Source: Herbaspirillum sp. DW155
GTDB lineage: Bacteria; Pseudomonadota; Gammaproteobacteria; Burkholderiales; Burkholderiaceae_D
Assembly: GCF_037076565.1 (NCBI RefSeq)
Contig: NZ_AP029028.1
Coordinates: 1,178,001 to 1,242,000, forward strand
Length of the DNA: 64,000 bases
Direction of reading: 5' to 3'
Shown: positions 43,536 to 53,637 of the stretch, in pieces
Layout of the letters: each line of letters starts with the position of its first letter
Position numbering within the stretch: the stretch's first letter is position 1
The notes under the pieces: generated by a model
The model's input: only the letters and a program-made list of their open reading frames with translations
What the model was told of the DNA's origin: nothing
The model's database searches: none
Position numbers and translations under genes: made by a program

Positions 43536-45245
43536 ATGATTCAACATCTGAAGATCGGCAGCCGCCTGGCCTTTGGTTTTTGCCTGGTCCTGCTGCTGGC
43601 AACGGCCATCCTGCTGATCGGTTTGTGGCGCATGGCCGAGCTGGAAGCCAGCAGTGAATACCTGATCGAGAAAAAGGTCACCGCCATGACCGCCGCCATG
43701 AACATGCGCGAGTCCGGCATTGAACTGGCACTGGCGCTGCGCAAGGTGGTCACGCCCACCGATGCCGCCGAAGGCAAGGCCGAAGACGCGCACCTGGGCA
43801 AGATCCTGCAAGCCTACGCCGGCTTCGAAAAGCAGATCACCGGACTGAGTGCCGAGGGCCGTGGCAAGGAGCTGCTGGCGGCCACCAGCGGCGAGGGCAA
43901 GAAACTGTTTCCGCTGGTCGAACAGATCCGCCAGCAAGTGGCCAGCAACAATTACTTTGATGCCGCCCAGCAGTTGAAGAGCGACTTCCTGCCCGCGCAT
44001 GAGAAGTGGATGGCCAGCGTGGCTGCGCTGGCCACCTTCCAGCAGGACGACATGAAGCAAGCCCATGCCGATGCCAGGGACAGTTATCGCAAGGCACAGA
44101 TCGGCATGCTGGCCATGGGCCTGTTGACACTCGGGCTGGGCGTCTTCTTCACCTTCGTGATCACGCGGTCCATCGTTCGTCCGCTCAAGCGCGCCGGTCA
44201 GATTGCGCAAACGATTTCCCAGGGCGACCTGACCCAGGACTTCCACGACCAGGGCCGCGATGAAGCCGCGCACCTGGTCAATGCGCTCGATGCCATGCAG
44301 GCCAATCTGGCCAGCACGCTCAACGAGGTCAAGGAAAGTGCCGCCGTCATCGCCGTGGCCTCGCACGAGATCGCGCGCGGCAACGTCGACCTTTCCAACC
44401 GCACCGAATCGCAGGCGTCCAGCCTGGAAGAGACCGCCAGCTCCATGGAGCAGCTCACCTCCACGGTGCAGCAGAACGCGGCCAATGCGCAGCAGGCCAA
44501 CCAGCTGGTGCTGTCGGCCTCCGACTACGCCACCAAGGGCGGACGCGTGGTGGGCGACGTGGTGGCCACCATGGGGTCCATCAAGGAAAGCTCGGGCAAG
44601 ATCGTCGACATCATCGGTGTCATCGATGGCATCGCTTTCCAGACCAACATCCTGGCCCTGAACGCTGCCGTGGAAGCGGCCCGCGCCGGCGAGCAGGGGC
44701 GCGGGTTTGCGGTGGTGGCCTCCGAAGTGCGGGCACTGGCCCAGCGCAGCGCGGCGGCCGCCAAGGAAATCAAGGAGCTCATCAGTGACTCGGTGGAAAA
44801 GGTCGACAACGGCGGCAAGCTGGTCGACGAGGCCGGCGCCACCATGAGCGAGATCGTGGCCTCGGTCAGGCACGTCGCCGACATCATGGGCGAGATCACC
44901 GCCGCCAGTCAGGAACAGAGCGCCGGCATCGCCGAGGTCAACAATGCCATCGCCCAGATCGACGAGATCACCCAGCAGAATGCCGCCCTGGTCGAACAGG
45001 CCGCCGCGGCGGCAGAAAGCCTGCAGGAACAATCCGACGTGCTGGCCCGTGCGGTGGCGGTGTTCCGGCTCAAGACCGCGCACCCGGCGCAGCCTGCCGC
45101 GCGTACGGCGCCCGTGATGAGCAGTTCGTCGCCGGTGCTGCCGGCTGCGAAGACATCGCAGGTGGCCAGCCTGCCGAGCGCTGGCATCCCGGCCAAACGC
45201 AAGCCTGCCGCGGTGGCACGCGAAGATGATTTCGAGGAATTCTGA
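43536..45245 (+). CDS. Methyl-accepting chemotaxis protein (4HB-type sensor)
   Basis: 569 aa. Membrane helices at about 11-31 and 190-210 bracket a four-helix-bundle-like periplasmic domain ([16 protein letters not shown]). HAMP, then a signalling domain nearly identical to its neighbours ([20 protein letters not shown]). A Pro/Ala-rich tail ends in DDFEEF, an aromatic-x-x-Phe pentapeptide related to the NWETF docking site for CheR/CheB. Start at [10 protein letters not shown] with AAGGAAGAG upstream. Confidence 0.92.
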   Translation: MIQHLKIGSRLAFGFCLVLLLATAILLIGLWRMAELEASSEYLIEKKVTAMTAAMNMRESGIELALALRKVVTPTDAAEGKAEDAHLGKILQAYAGFEKQITGLSAEGRGKELLAATSGEGKKLFPLVEQIRQQVASNNYFDAAQQLKSDFLPAHEKWMASVAALATFQQDDMKQAHADARDSYRKAQIGMLAMGLLTLGLGVFFTFVITRSIVRPLKRAGQIAQTISQGDLTQDFHDQGRDEAAHLVNALDAMQANLASTLNEVKESAAVIAVASHEIARGNVDLSNRTESQASSLEETASSMEQLTSTVQQNAANAQQANQLVLSASDYATKGGRVVGDVVATMGSIKESSGKIVDIIGVIDGIAFQTNILALNAAVEAARAGEQGRGFAVVASEVRALAQRSAAAAKEIKELISDSVEKVDNGGKLVDEAGATMSEIVASVRHVADIMGEITAASQEQSAGIAEVNNAIAQIDEITQQNAALVEQAAAAAESLQEQSDVLARAVAVFRLKTAHPAQPAARTAPVMSSSSPVLPAAKTSQVASLPSAGIPAKRKPAAVAREDDFEEF

Positions 45246-45561
45246 GTGCGTGTACTGCATCTGGAGTGTAATTCTTGTGAATCAGTAGTTACGTAAAAAT
45301 CAAGACGCCGCGCAAGCGCCGCTGCCCGTCAGGGTGGCGGCGCTTTTTTCATTTCCCTGCGGCAAGCACGATTTGTGAGAATTGAAGATAATTGCGAAGT
45401 TGCCGTAAAGCTATAACACACGCTGCAAGCAGATCGTCCCGCAAAGGGGAGGGCCGACCTGCCTGCGCGGCCAGGGGCAAGAGCGCAACGCCACCGCGGA
45501 TCAGCACGCGACTTCTGGAAATCAGTTCGGCCACTTCCTCTCCATCCACCGGAACCAGTCC
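45246..45561. other. 316-base gap between chemoreceptor genes 2 and 3
   Basis: Holds the terminator of gene 2 (45314-45349) and the promoter/leader of gene 3. No other feature recognised. Confidence 0.5.
45314..45349 (+). terminator. Terminator of the second chemoreceptor gene
   Basis: Stem AAGCGCCGC/GCGGCGCTT with an internal GC-rich loop, followed by a T-run to 45349. Confidence 0.88.
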
Positions 45562-47301
45562 ATGTCACTCAAGAACCTTTCCATCAAGGCGCAACTCGCC
45601 ATTGCCGTCCTTGTGCTTTCCATCCTGTTGCTGGCGCTCGGCCTGTCGGGCTTGCTGGGCATGTCCGCCGCCGTGAGCATCAACCGCCAGCTCTCCGAAG
45701 AACGCATTCCCAAGACGGTTGCCGCCGACAACACGCTGATCTGGATCGGCCGCCAGCGTACCTCGCTGGATCAGGCCGCCATGACCAATGATCCTGCCTG
45801 GGCCGAGCGCATGATGGGCATGGATGCCAATGCCCGCAAGGAAGCGCTGCAGTGGTGGGCCAAGTACACCGCCTTGCCGCAGACCGAAGACGGCCGCGCG
45901 CTGGTGAAGAAGGTCTCCGACGGTATCGACAAGACCGAGCAGGAGCTGGTGCGCTTCGCCGAGGTCATCAAGGCGGGCGACCGCCAGGCCATCGCCGACC
46001 AGGCGCGCAAGGTCGGCACCATCTACACCGTCATGCAGCTCGATGGCCAGGCCTTGAGCAAGTATGAAACCGAGCAGGCCGCGCAAAGCGTGGGGGCGTC
46101 GATGGCCCGCTTTGAAGCCTCGCGCATGTTTTCCATCGTGGCCGTCATCGCCGGCCTGCTGCTGGCCGCCTTCAGCTGGTGGTCGCTGCGCCGCGCCATC
46201 GGCGAGCCGATGCAGCGTGCACTGCGCCACTTCGACGCCATTGCCAGCGGTGACCTGACCCAGCCGGTGCACGTGCATTCAAAAAATGAAATGGGCCAGT
46301 TGCTGCAAGGCCTGGCGCGCATGCAGGAGAGCCTGTCGCGCACCGTGCGTGCGGTGCGTGGCGGCAGTGATGCGATTGCCACGGCCACCCGCGAGATCGC
46401 TTCGGGCAACCTCGATCTGTCTCACCGCACCGAGCAACAGGCGGCTTCGCTGGAAGAAACGGCTTCCAGCATGGAAGAGCTGACCGGCACCGTGAAGCAC
46501 AACGCCGACAACGCCCGCCAGGCCACCACGCTGGCCGTCAATGCCTCCACCATTGCGGCCGATGGCAATGCGGTGGTGGGCCGCGTGGTGCAGACCATGG
46601 AAGAGATCCGCGAGAGTTCGGCGCGCATTACCGATATCGTCAGCATCATCGATGGCATCGCCTTCCAGACCAACATCCTGGCCTTGAATGCCGCCGTCGA
46701 AGCAGCCCGCGCCGGCGAGCAGGGACGCGGCTTTGCCGTGGTGGCCACCGAAGTGCGCGCACTGGCGCAGCGTTCCTCCAGCGCCGCCAAGGAAATCAAG
46801 GAACTGATCATGCATTCGGTGGACCGCGTGCAGGCCGGCTCCGAACTGGTGGGCCAGGCCGGTGACACCATGAATGACGTCATCCAGGCCGTGCAGCGCG
46901 TGACCGACATCATGAGCGAGATCTCGGCGGCCTCCAACGAACAGAGCGCCGGTATCGATCAGGTCTCGCGCGCAGTCACGCAGATGGATGAAGCCACCCA
47001 GCAGAACGCCGCCCTGGTGGAACAAGCCAGTGCCGCTGCCAAATCGCTGGAGCAGCAGGCCCAGGCGCTGATGCAGGAAGTGGCGATCTTCCGTGTGGGG
47101 CCGGCGGATGCGGTGGCGGCGCGGGCGCAGGTCCAGGTGCCCCCGCCCGCCGCCAAGGTGGTGGCGACGCCACCGAAGCCGGCTGCGCCCAAGGCGGCGC
47201 CGGTCCTGAAGCGCCCGGCCTTGCCAGCGGCTGCCGGCAGCGCCAGGCCGGCGGCACGGGTCACTCCTGCGGCCGATGAAGGCGACTGGGAGACCTTCTG
47301 A
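45562..47301 (+). CDS. Methyl-accepting chemotaxis protein with CheR-docking pentapeptide
   Basis: 579 aa. Membrane helices at about 11-32 and 190-212; periplasmic 4HB-type region with an abundance of Trp (WIGRQRTSLDQ, LQWWAKY). HAMP and the standard signalling hairpin ([28 protein letters not shown]) follow. A 60-residue Pro/Ala/Lys linker ends in GDWETF, close to the NWETF pentapeptide that tethers CheR and CheB in Tar/Tsr. A terminator follows directly. Confidence 0.93.
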   Translation: MSLKNLSIKAQLAIAVLVLSILLLALGLSGLLGMSAAVSINRQLSEERIPKTVAADNTLIWIGRQRTSLDQAAMTNDPAWAERMMGMDANARKEALQWWAKYTALPQTEDGRALVKKVSDGIDKTEQELVRFAEVIKAGDRQAIADQARKVGTIYTVMQLDGQALSKYETEQAAQSVGASMARFEASRMFSIVAVIAGLLLAAFSWWSLRRAIGEPMQRALRHFDAIASGDLTQPVHVHSKNEMGQLLQGLARMQESLSRTVRAVRGGSDAIATATREIASGNLDLSHRTEQQAASLEETASSMEELTGTVKHNADNARQATTLAVNASTIAADGNAVVGRVVQTMEEIRESSARITDIVSIIDGIAFQTNILALNAAVEAARAGEQGRGFAVVATEVRALAQRSSSAAKEIKELIMHSVDRVQAGSELVGQAGDTMNDVIQAVQRVTDIMSEISAASNEQSAGIDQVSRAVTQMDEATQQNAALVEQASAAAKSLEQQAQALMQEVAIFRVGPADAVAARAQVQVPPPAAKVVATPPKPAAPKAAPVLKRPALPAAAGSARPAARVTPAADEGDWETF

Positions 47302-47344
47302 TCGTCTGATTTTTGACAGGAAACTTCACCTGTCTTCATGAAGC

Positions 47345-47384
47345 ATCGCCGCGACCCGTGTGTACGGGGCGCGGCGATTTTTTT
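47345..47384 (+). terminator. Terminator of the third chemoreceptor gene
   Basis: Outer stem ATCGCCGCG/CGCGGCGAT with an inner CCCG/CGGG pair, followed by T7. Confidence 0.92.
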
Positions 47385-47432
47385 ATTCACATGGTGCTGT
47401 TGGAGGGCCGATCCACCCCTCCGGTGCGGCTT

Positions 47433-47912
47433 TCAGCGCGGCGCATGCTTGCCCGAACTGGCCAGGAATTCCGGCGCGACCACGGCCTTGAGATAGTTGG
47501 TCGTGATGTCGCCACGCTCACGCTGGGCGATCCACCAGACATTGCCCTTGCGCAGCGACCACTCCTGCGGCTGCCCCGAGATCAGCCGCGCGGCGACCTG
47601 TCCCAGCGTCGGCTGGTGGCCCACGATCAGCACCGGTTCGCGGCTGTCGGGCCAGTTGGCCGCGCGCAGCAGGTCGTCGGCGCTCATGCTCGGGGCCAGG
47701 TCGGCCACCACCTTGTACTTGCGCTTCAAGGCTTCCACCGTCTGCAGGGTGCGCGTGGCCGGACTGACCAGGATGCGGCAGCTTTCGGGCAGGTTGCGGT
47801 CCAGCCATTCGGCCATCTTGGCGGCCTGCTTGTGACCCTTGGGGGTCAGTGCGCGACCCTCATCGGGTTCGCCCAGTTCGGCCTCGGCATGACGCCACAG
47901 AATCAGGTCCAT
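47433..47912 (-). CDS. sixA: SixA, phosphohistidine phosphatase
   Basis: 159-aa histidine-phosphatase fold. The N-terminal MDLILWRHAEAE carries the RHG-type catalytic His (here RHA, as in SixA), SPATRTLQTVEAL the second arginine, and VLIVGHQPTLGQVA the second catalytic His. SixA removes phosphate from Hpt or PTS-type phosphohistidines. It follows ppk on the same strand after 40 bases, a frequent pairing, so both are probably under phosphate control. Confidence 0.92.
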   Translation of the reverse strand: MDLILWRHAEAELGEPDEGRALTPKGHKQAAKMAEWLDRNLPESCRILVSPATRTLQTVEALKRKYKVVADLAPSMSADDLLRAANWPDSREPVLIVGHQPTLGQVAARLISGQPQEWSLRKGNVWWIAQRERGDITTNYLKAVVAPEFLASSGKHAPR

Positions 47913-47952
47913 CTCAGCTCCTTGGGAAATCAGCAGGCCGCCATGGGCAGCA

Positions 47953-50073
47953 TCATCCTTGCTCTTCCGGTGGCGTGGCCGGAATGCCCAGCGTGGTCAT
48001 CAGGTGCTGCTGGGCGTTGAAGCTCTGCTGCTTGTTGCGCGCTTTCTTGAGGGTATAGACACCGTTGACGTCGAGGTGCCAGGCGTTGGTGTTGTCCTTC
48101 AGGTAGGGATTGAGCCCTTCGTTCATCACGCGCTTCTTGAGCGTCCTGTCCAGCACCGGGAAGGCCACCTCGATGCGGCGGAACAGGTTGCGGTTCATCC
48201 AGTCGGCGCTGGCCAGGTAGACGTCGTGCTTCAAGTCGTTGCGGAAGTAATAGATGCGCGAGTGCTCCAGATAGCGGCCGATGATGGAACGCACCCTGAT
48301 GTTTTCCGACAGGCCGGGCACGCCCGGCCGCAGCGCGCAGGCGCCGCGCACGATCAGGTCGATCTTGACGCCATCGGCCGAGGCCGCATAGAGCGCGCGG
48401 ATCACCGATTCATCCAGGAGCGCATTCATCTTGGCGATGATGCGCGCCGGCCGTCCCTCGCGGGCGATCTGGCCCTCGTTGCGGATGGCGCGGATGATTT
48501 CCTTCTGCAGCGAGAAGGGCGCCAGCCACAGGTGCGTCAGATTACGCGGCTTGGTCAGGCTGGTGAGGTGGATGAAGACTTCGTTGACTTCGGCGGTGAG
48601 TTCCTGATTGGAGGTCAAGAGACCGAAGTCGGTATAGAACTTGGTGGTATTGGGATGGTAATTGCCCGTGCCCAGGTGCGCATAGAAGCGCAGGTTCTGC
48701 TCGTCGTCGCGGCGGATTACCAGCGCCAGCTTGGCGTGCGTCTTCAGGCCGACCACGCCGTAGACCACTTGCGCACCGGCCTGCTCCAGCTTGACGGCCC
48801 AGTTGATGTTGGCTTCCTCATCGAAGCGCGCCATCAGCTCCACGATCACCGTCACTTCCTTGCCATGCTGGGCGGCGTAGATCAGGGCCTCCATCAGGTC
48901 CGAGTTCATGCCGGTGCGATAGATGGTCTGCTTGATGGCCAGCACGCGCGGATCGTGGGCCGCGGTGCGGATGAAATCGACCACCGGCTGGAAGGACTGG
49001 AAGGGGTGGTGCAGCAGCACGTCCTTTTTGTCGAGGGCGTCGAAGATGTTTTCGCTGGCCAGCTGCGGCGGCAGGGTGGGCGAGAAGGGCGGGAAGCGTA
49101 ATTCAGGCTGGTTGACCAGGTTGACGATCTCGCCCAGGCGCACCATGTTCACCGGCCCTTGTACCGCATACAGGCGGTTGCGCTCGATGTTGAACTGGTT
49201 CAGCAGGAACTGCGCCAGATGTTCCGGGCAATTGGCCGCCACTTCCAGGCGCACCGCCACGCCGAACTGGCGGCTTTGCAGTTCGGTCTCCAGCGCCTGA
49301 CGCAGGTTCTTGACCTCTTCTTCATCGACCCACAGGTCGCTGTTGCGGGTGACGCGGAATTGCGAATAGGCGGTGATCTCGCGGCCGGGGAACAGGTCCG
49401 CGATGTGCGCATGGATCACCGAGGAAAGCAGGCAGAACGACGACTGGCCCTTGGCCGAGAGATGGTCCGGCAGCTTGATCACGCGCGGCAGCACCCGTGG
49501 CGCCTTGATGATGACCACCGCCGTGCCGCGTCCGAAGGCATCCTTGCCGGAGAGCTCGATGATGAAATTGAGACTCTTGTTGTGGACCTGCGGGAAGGGG
49601 TGGGCCGGATCCAGACCGATGGGTGTCAGGAGCGGCCGCACGTGCTGTTCGAAATATTGCTTCACCCAGGCGCGCTGGGCGTCGTTGCGGTCATCGTGAC
49701 GCAGCAGGTGGATGCCGTTGGCGGCCAGTTGCGGCAGGATCTCTTCGTTCAGGAGTTCATATTGCCGCGTGACGATGCGGTGGCATTCGGCACTGGTGCG
49801 CTCCAGTGCAGCGCGCAGTTCGGGCGGATCGATGTTCTCGCCCTCGATGCGGTTGGCCAAGAGGCTGGCGATGCGCACTTCAAAGAACTCGTCGAGATTG
49901 CTGCTGCAAATGCACAGATAACGCAGCCGCTCCAGCAGGGGCACGCTGTCGTCTTCGGCCTGGGCCAGCACGCGGCGGTTGAAGGCCAGTTGCGACAGTT
50001 CACGGTTGAGGTAAATCGTGTTGGCAGGAAGTTCAGGTTGGGTACTGCTTTCCGGCTTTGCTTTTCTGGTCAT
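47953..50073 (-). CDS. ppk: Polyphosphate kinase PPK1
   Basis: 706 aa. Makes polyphosphate from ATP. N-terminal helical domain begins YLNRELSQLAFNRRVLAQA. Two phospholipase-D-like domains carry the autophosphorylated His (VGLKTHAKLALVIRR) and the second catalytic His (GRYLEHSRIYYF). The start at MTRKAKPESS has AGGA seven bases upstream; Met eight codons earlier is an alternative. A PHO box with a -10 lies just upstream, divergent from pstS. Confidence 0.96.
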   Translation of the reverse strand: MTRKAKPESSTQPELPANTIYLNRELSQLAFNRRVLAQAEDDSVPLLERLRYLCICSSNLDEFFEVRIASLLANRIEGENIDPPELRAALERTSAECHRIVTRQYELLNEEILPQLAANGIHLLRHDDRNDAQRAWVKQYFEQHVRPLLTPIGLDPAHPFPQVHNKSLNFIIELSGKDAFGRGTAVVIIKAPRVLPRVIKLPDHLSAKGQSSFCLLSSVIHAHIADLFPGREITAYSQFRVTRNSDLWVDEEEVKNLRQALETELQSRQFGVAVRLEVAANCPEHLAQFLLNQFNIERNRLYAVQGPVNMVRLGEIVNLVNQPELRFPPFSPTLPPQLASENIFDALDKKDVLLHHPFQSFQPVVDFIRTAAHDPRVLAIKQTIYRTGMNSDLMEALIYAAQHGKEVTVIVELMARFDEEANINWAVKLEQAGAQVVYGVVGLKTHAKLALVIRRDDEQNLRFYAHLGTGNYHPNTTKFYTDFGLLTSNQELTAEVNEVFIHLTSLTKPRNLTHLWLAPFSLQKEIIRAIRNEGQIAREGRPARIIAKMNALLDESVIRALYAASADGVKIDLIVRGACALRPGVPGLSENIRVRSIIGRYLEHSRIYYFRNDLKHDVYLASADWMNRNLFRRIEVAFPVLDRTLKKRVMNEGLNPYLKDNTNAWHLDVNGVYTLKKARNKQQSFNAQQHLMTTLGIPATPPEEQG

Positions 50074-50121
50074 CAATGATTCCTGTCCATCCACTTTGAG
50101 CGGGCAGTGTATTTAGGAGGT

Positions 50122-50139
50122 ATGACGAAGTTATGACAA
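50122..50139 (-). promoter_or_regulatory. PHO box of ppk
   Basis: On the minus strand TTGTCATAACTTCGTCAT, which fits the PhoB consensus (two CTGTCAT-type units 11 bases apart) at about 14 of 18 positions. TACACT (50111-50106) follows after 10 bases, the spacing expected when the box replaces the -35. Confidence 0.78.
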
Positions 50140-50376
50140 CACCGGTGAAGGTTTGTCACATTTGTCCAGTATAAATGCAAGTTTATATGATGACAAAATC
50201 ATATTTGTCTGCCGGCAACCCTGCCTGTTGCTGACGCCGCCATCGTGACATCAAATTGTCAGGAAAGCCGCGCGGCGCCTGGTGGAGGGCTTTTTTTGCG
50301 CGGTCCGTCGAGGCGTTTGCGCAAGGGCGGGAGCCGGCCGCCAGCCCGCTTGTGCTCTGGCATGGATGACAAGTTT

Positions 50377-50394
50377 GGGTCATAAACTCGTCAC
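50377..50394 (+). promoter_or_regulatory. PHO box of the pst operon
   Basis: GGGTCATAAACTCGTCAC, two GTCA units 11 bases apart, about 13 of 18 PhoB consensus positions. TAAAGT (50405-50410) lies 10 bases downstream as a -10. It is 99 bases before the pstS ATG. Confidence 0.78.
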
Positions 50395-50492
50395 ATTAGC
50401 TGGTTAAAGTTCGCCCTGTCTCGAAAGTCATCCCTCCCGATGTGATGTTTCTCGGTGACGATCCTCTCTTCAAAATCATAGGAGTAGCAGAA

Positions 50493-51542
50493 ATGGGGTT
50501 TAACCATCTGATCAAGTCTGTTGCAATCGCAGTGGCTGGCGCTTTTGCCTTCAGCGGTGCCGCGCATGCAGCAGAAATCACCGGCGCTGGCGCCTCCTTC
50601 CCGTACCCGGTCTACGCCAAGTGGGCTGAGCTGTACAAGGCCGCCACCGGCAACAGCCTGAACTACCAATCCATCGGTTCGGGTGGTGGCATCAAGCAGA
50701 TCAAGGCCAAGACCGTCGATTTCGGCGCCTCCGACGCCCCGCTGCCGCAAAGCGAACTGGCTGAAGCCGGTCTGACCCAGTTCCCGGCCGTGGTCGGTGG
50801 CGTGGTCCCCGTGGTCAACCTGGACGGCGTGACCCCCGGCCAGATCAAGCTGTCTGGCCAGGTCCTGGGCGACATCTACGCCGGCAAGATCACCAAGTGG
50901 AACGCACCGGAAATCACCGCCCTGAACCCGGGCGTGAAGCTGCCTAACGAAGACATCACCGTGGTCTACCGTTCGGATGCATCGGGCACTTCCTACGTGT
51001 TCACCTCCTACCTGTCCAAGGCCAACGCCGACTTCAAGGCCAAGATCGGTGCCGGCACTGCCGTCAAGTGGCCCACCGGCGTGGGTGGCAAGGGTAACGA
51101 AGGCGTGGCCGCCAACGTGCAGAAGGTCAAGGGCGCCATCGGCTACGTCGAGTACGCCTACGTCAAGAAGAACAAGCTGAACTACACCCAGCTGAAGAAC
51201 AAGGATGGCAACTTCGTCTCCCCGGACGACGCCACCTTCAAGGCCGCTACCGCCGCTGGCGACTGGGCCAAGACCCCTGGTTTCGCAGTTGACTTCACCG
51301 ATGCCGCCGGTAAGGAATCCTGGCCGATCTCCAGCGCCACCTTCATCCTGCTGCACAAGGAACAGGCTGGCGATGGCGCCAAGGGCAAGGAAGTCCTGAA
51401 GTTCTTCGACTGGGCCTACAAGAACGGCGGCAAGGTTGCTGCTGAACTGGACTACGTGCCGCTGCCGGATTCGGTCACCAAGCTGGTGGAAGATTCCTGG
51501 AAGAGCAACGTCAAGGACAGCAGCGGCAAGGCTCTCTGGTAA
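50493..51542 (+). CDS. pstS: PstS, periplasmic phosphate-binding protein
   Basis: 349 aa. Signal peptide residues 1 to about 24, cleaved after AHA. The mature protein starts AEITGAGASFPYPVYAKWAE, and has the phosphate-site loops GSGGGIKQIKAKTVDFGASDAPL and RSDASGTSYVFTSYL. ATG 50493 follows ATAGGAG. First gene of pstSCAB-phoU, downstream of a PHO box; a stable hairpin follows the gene, which would help keep PstS in excess over the membrane parts. Confidence 0.97.
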   Translation: MGFNHLIKSVAIAVAGAFAFSGAAHAAEITGAGASFPYPVYAKWAELYKAATGNSLNYQSIGSGGGIKQIKAKTVDFGASDAPLPQSELAEAGLTQFPAVVGGVVPVVNLDGVTPGQIKLSGQVLGDIYAGKITKWNAPEITALNPGVKLPNEDITVVYRSDASGTSYVFTSYLSKANADFKAKIGAGTAVKWPTGVGGKGNEGVAANVQKVKGAIGYVEYAYVKKNKLNYTQLKNKDGNFVSPDDATFKAATAAGDWAKTPGFAVDFTDAAGKESWPISSATFILLHKEQAGDGAKGKEVLKFFDWAYKNGGKVAAELDYVPLPDSVTKLVEDSWKSNVKDSSGKALW

Positions 51543-51556
51543 GCCAAGCGCAGTCC

Positions 51557-51581
51557 GGCCGGATGCCATCAACATCCGGCC
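51557..51581 (+). other. Hairpin between pstS and pstC
   Basis: Perfect 9-bp stem GGCCGGATG/CATCCGGCC with a 7-base loop, no T-run. Likely 3' stabiliser of pstS mRNA with partial read-through to pstC. Confidence 0.5.
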
Positions 51582-51686
51582 ACAGCAGCCTCTCCCCTAC
51601 GGAGCATTCGGGTCATCGCAGCGAGAACGAGCAACTCTGGAGCACAGAGCATTCGCGGCGATGGCCCGTTTTAATGGTGAATTCAA

Positions 51687-52724
51687 ATGAGCGCTAATTA
51701 TTCCACCACGGCAATGTCGAATACCGAAATCAGAAAATCCCCGACAGAGACTGAAAGTGCGCAGCTAGCGCGCGAGAAGTTGATGGCCGTCATGCGCCGC
51801 CAGCGACTGCAAGATTTCTTCTTCCACAAGATCACCCTGATCTTCGCCCTGTCCGTGCTGCTGATGCTGGGCGGGATCATCGTTTCCCTGATCATCGGTT
51901 CAGCGCCCGCCTTCCAGGCCTTCGGCCCCGGCTTCATCACGCGCGTCGAATGGGATCCGACCAATAACGAATTCGGCGCCATGATCGCCATCGTCGGCAC
52001 GCTGTCGACCTCGATCATCGCCTTGCTGATCGCCTTCCCGGTCAGCTTCGGCATCGCGCTCTTCCTGACGGAAATCTGTCCCGCCAAGCTGCGCCGTCCG
52101 CTGGGCACCTGCGTGGAACTGCTGGCCGGCGTGCCCTCCATCATCTACGGCATGTGGGGCCTGTTCGTCTTTGCACCGCTCTTCTCCGAATACGGCCAGC
52201 CTTTCCTGAAGTCCACGCTGGGCCAGATCCCCGGCATCGGCGTACTGTTCTCGGGCCCGACCATGGGTATCGGCATTCTGACCGCCGGCCTGATCCTGTC
52301 GGTGATGATCATCCCCTTCATCTCCTCGGTGATGCGCGATGTGTTCGAAGTCGTGCCGGCGGTCCTGAAGGAATCGGCTTACGGTCTCGGCTGCACCCGC
52401 TGGGAAGTGGTGCGCAAGGTGGTGCTGCCCTACACCAAGACCGGTGTGGTCGGCGGCGTCATGCTGGGCCTGGGCCGTGCGCTGGGCGAGACCATGGCCG
52501 TCACCTTCGTGATCGGCAACTCGCATCGCCTGTCCTGGTCGCTGTTCTCGGCCGGCAACTCGATTGCCTCGACCCTGGCCAATGAAATCGCCGAAGCCTC
52601 CAGCAAGCTGCACGTGTCTTCGCTGTTTGCCCTGGGCCTGATCCTCTTCGTCATCACCTTCATCGTTCTGTCCGCCGCCAAGATCATGCTCATGGGCATG
52701 ACCCGCAGGGAAGGAGCCAAATAA
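51687..52724 (+). CDS. pstC: PstC, phosphate ABC transporter permease
   Basis: 345 aa. A 45-residue hydrophilic N-terminus is followed by about six membrane segments, with the BPD_transp_1 EAA-type loop [28 protein letters not shown]. Forms the channel with PstA. Met10 (MSNTEIRK) is an alternative start as no strong ribosome-binding site precedes either. Ends in TAATG, a one-base overlap with pstA. Confidence 0.96.
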   Translation: MSANYSTTAMSNTEIRKSPTETESAQLAREKLMAVMRRQRLQDFFFHKITLIFALSVLLMLGGIIVSLIIGSAPAFQAFGPGFITRVEWDPTNNEFGAMIAIVGTLSTSIIALLIAFPVSFGIALFLTEICPAKLRRPLGTCVELLAGVPSIIYGMWGLFVFAPLFSEYGQPFLKSTLGQIPGIGVLFSGPTMGIGILTAGLILSVMIIPFISSVMRDVFEVVPAVLKESAYGLGCTRWEVVRKVVLPYTKTGVVGGVMLGLGRALGETMAVTFVIGNSHRLSWSLFSAGNSIASTLANEIAEASSKLHVSSLFALGLILFVITFIVLSAAKIMLMGMTRREGAK

Positions 52725-53620
52725 TGAGCCAGACCGTACAAGCCGGTGTCAAAAGCACCGACCAGGCGCAAGCCATGAACCCCGTCTACCGCAAGCGCCT
52801 CATGCAGCATCGCATGGGCATGCTGTTCTCCTTCCTGGCCATGGGCCTGGGCCTGTTCGTGCTGGCCTGGATTCTGCTGACCCTGGTCTTCAAGGGCGTG
52901 GCTGCGCTGAACCTGGGCCTGCTGACCGAAAACACGCCCGGTCCGGGTGATGCAGGCGGCGGCCTCCTGAACCCCATCGTCGGTTCCTTGATGATGGTCG
53001 GCATCAGCACCCTCATCAGCACGCCGATCGGCATCCTGGCCGGCGTCTATCTGGCCGAATACGGCGAGGAGAGCAAGCTGGCTCAAGTGACCCGCTTCGT
53101 CACCGACATCATGCTGTCTGCACCGTCGATCGTGATCGGTCTGTTCATCTACGCGATCTACGTGGCCAACGTGAACCACTTCTCGGGCTGGGCCGGTACC
53201 TTCGCCATCTCGCTGATCGCCATCCCGGTGGTGGTACGTACCACCGACAATATGCTGAAGCTGGTCCCGAGTGGCCTGCGCGAAGCGGCGTTCGCCCTGG
53301 GCGCACCGCGCTGGAAGGTGGCCATCATCGTGCGCCTGCGTGCCGTCAAGGCCGGAGTGGTGACCGGTGTGCTGCTGGCCGTGGCCCGTATTTCGGGTGA
53401 GACCGCACCGCTGCTGTTCACCGCGCTTAACAACCAGTTCTTCAGCACCAACATGAACCGTCCGATCGCCAACCTGCCGGTGGTGATCAACCAGTTCGCC
53501 ATGAGCCCGTATGACAACTGGGTCTCGCTGGCATGGGGCGGCGCCCTGCTGATCACCTTCAGCGTGTTGCTGCTCAACGTGCTCTCGCGCACCCTGTTCA
53601 AACAACAAATCCCCGGCTAA
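52724..53620 (+). CDS. pstA: PstA, phosphate ABC transporter permease
   Basis: 298 aa, six membrane segments. EAA-type loop [60 protein letters not shown] is typical of PstA. Coupled to pstC by a one-base overlap, 17 bases before pstB. Confidence 0.96.
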   Translation: MSQTVQAGVKSTDQAQAMNPVYRKRLMQHRMGMLFSFLAMGLGLFVLAWILLTLVFKGVAALNLGLLTENTPGPGDAGGGLLNPIVGSLMMVGISTLISTPIGILAGVYLAEYGEESKLAQVTRFVTDIMLSAPSIVIGLFIYAIYVANVNHFSGWAGTFAISLIAIPVVVRTTDNMLKLVPSGLREAAFALGAPRWKVAIIVRLRAVKAGVVTGVLLAVARISGETAPLLFTALNNQFFSTNMNRPIANLPVVINQFAMSPYDNWVSLAWGGALLITFSVLLLNVLSRTLFKQQIPG

Positions 53621-53637
53621 TTCTCCAAGTGACCGAC

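Noticed and set aside
50281..50320. T-run after a GC-rich stretch upstream of pstS as a terminator or small RNA end
   Set aside because: The flanking stem is poor and no transcript unit ending there can be defined.
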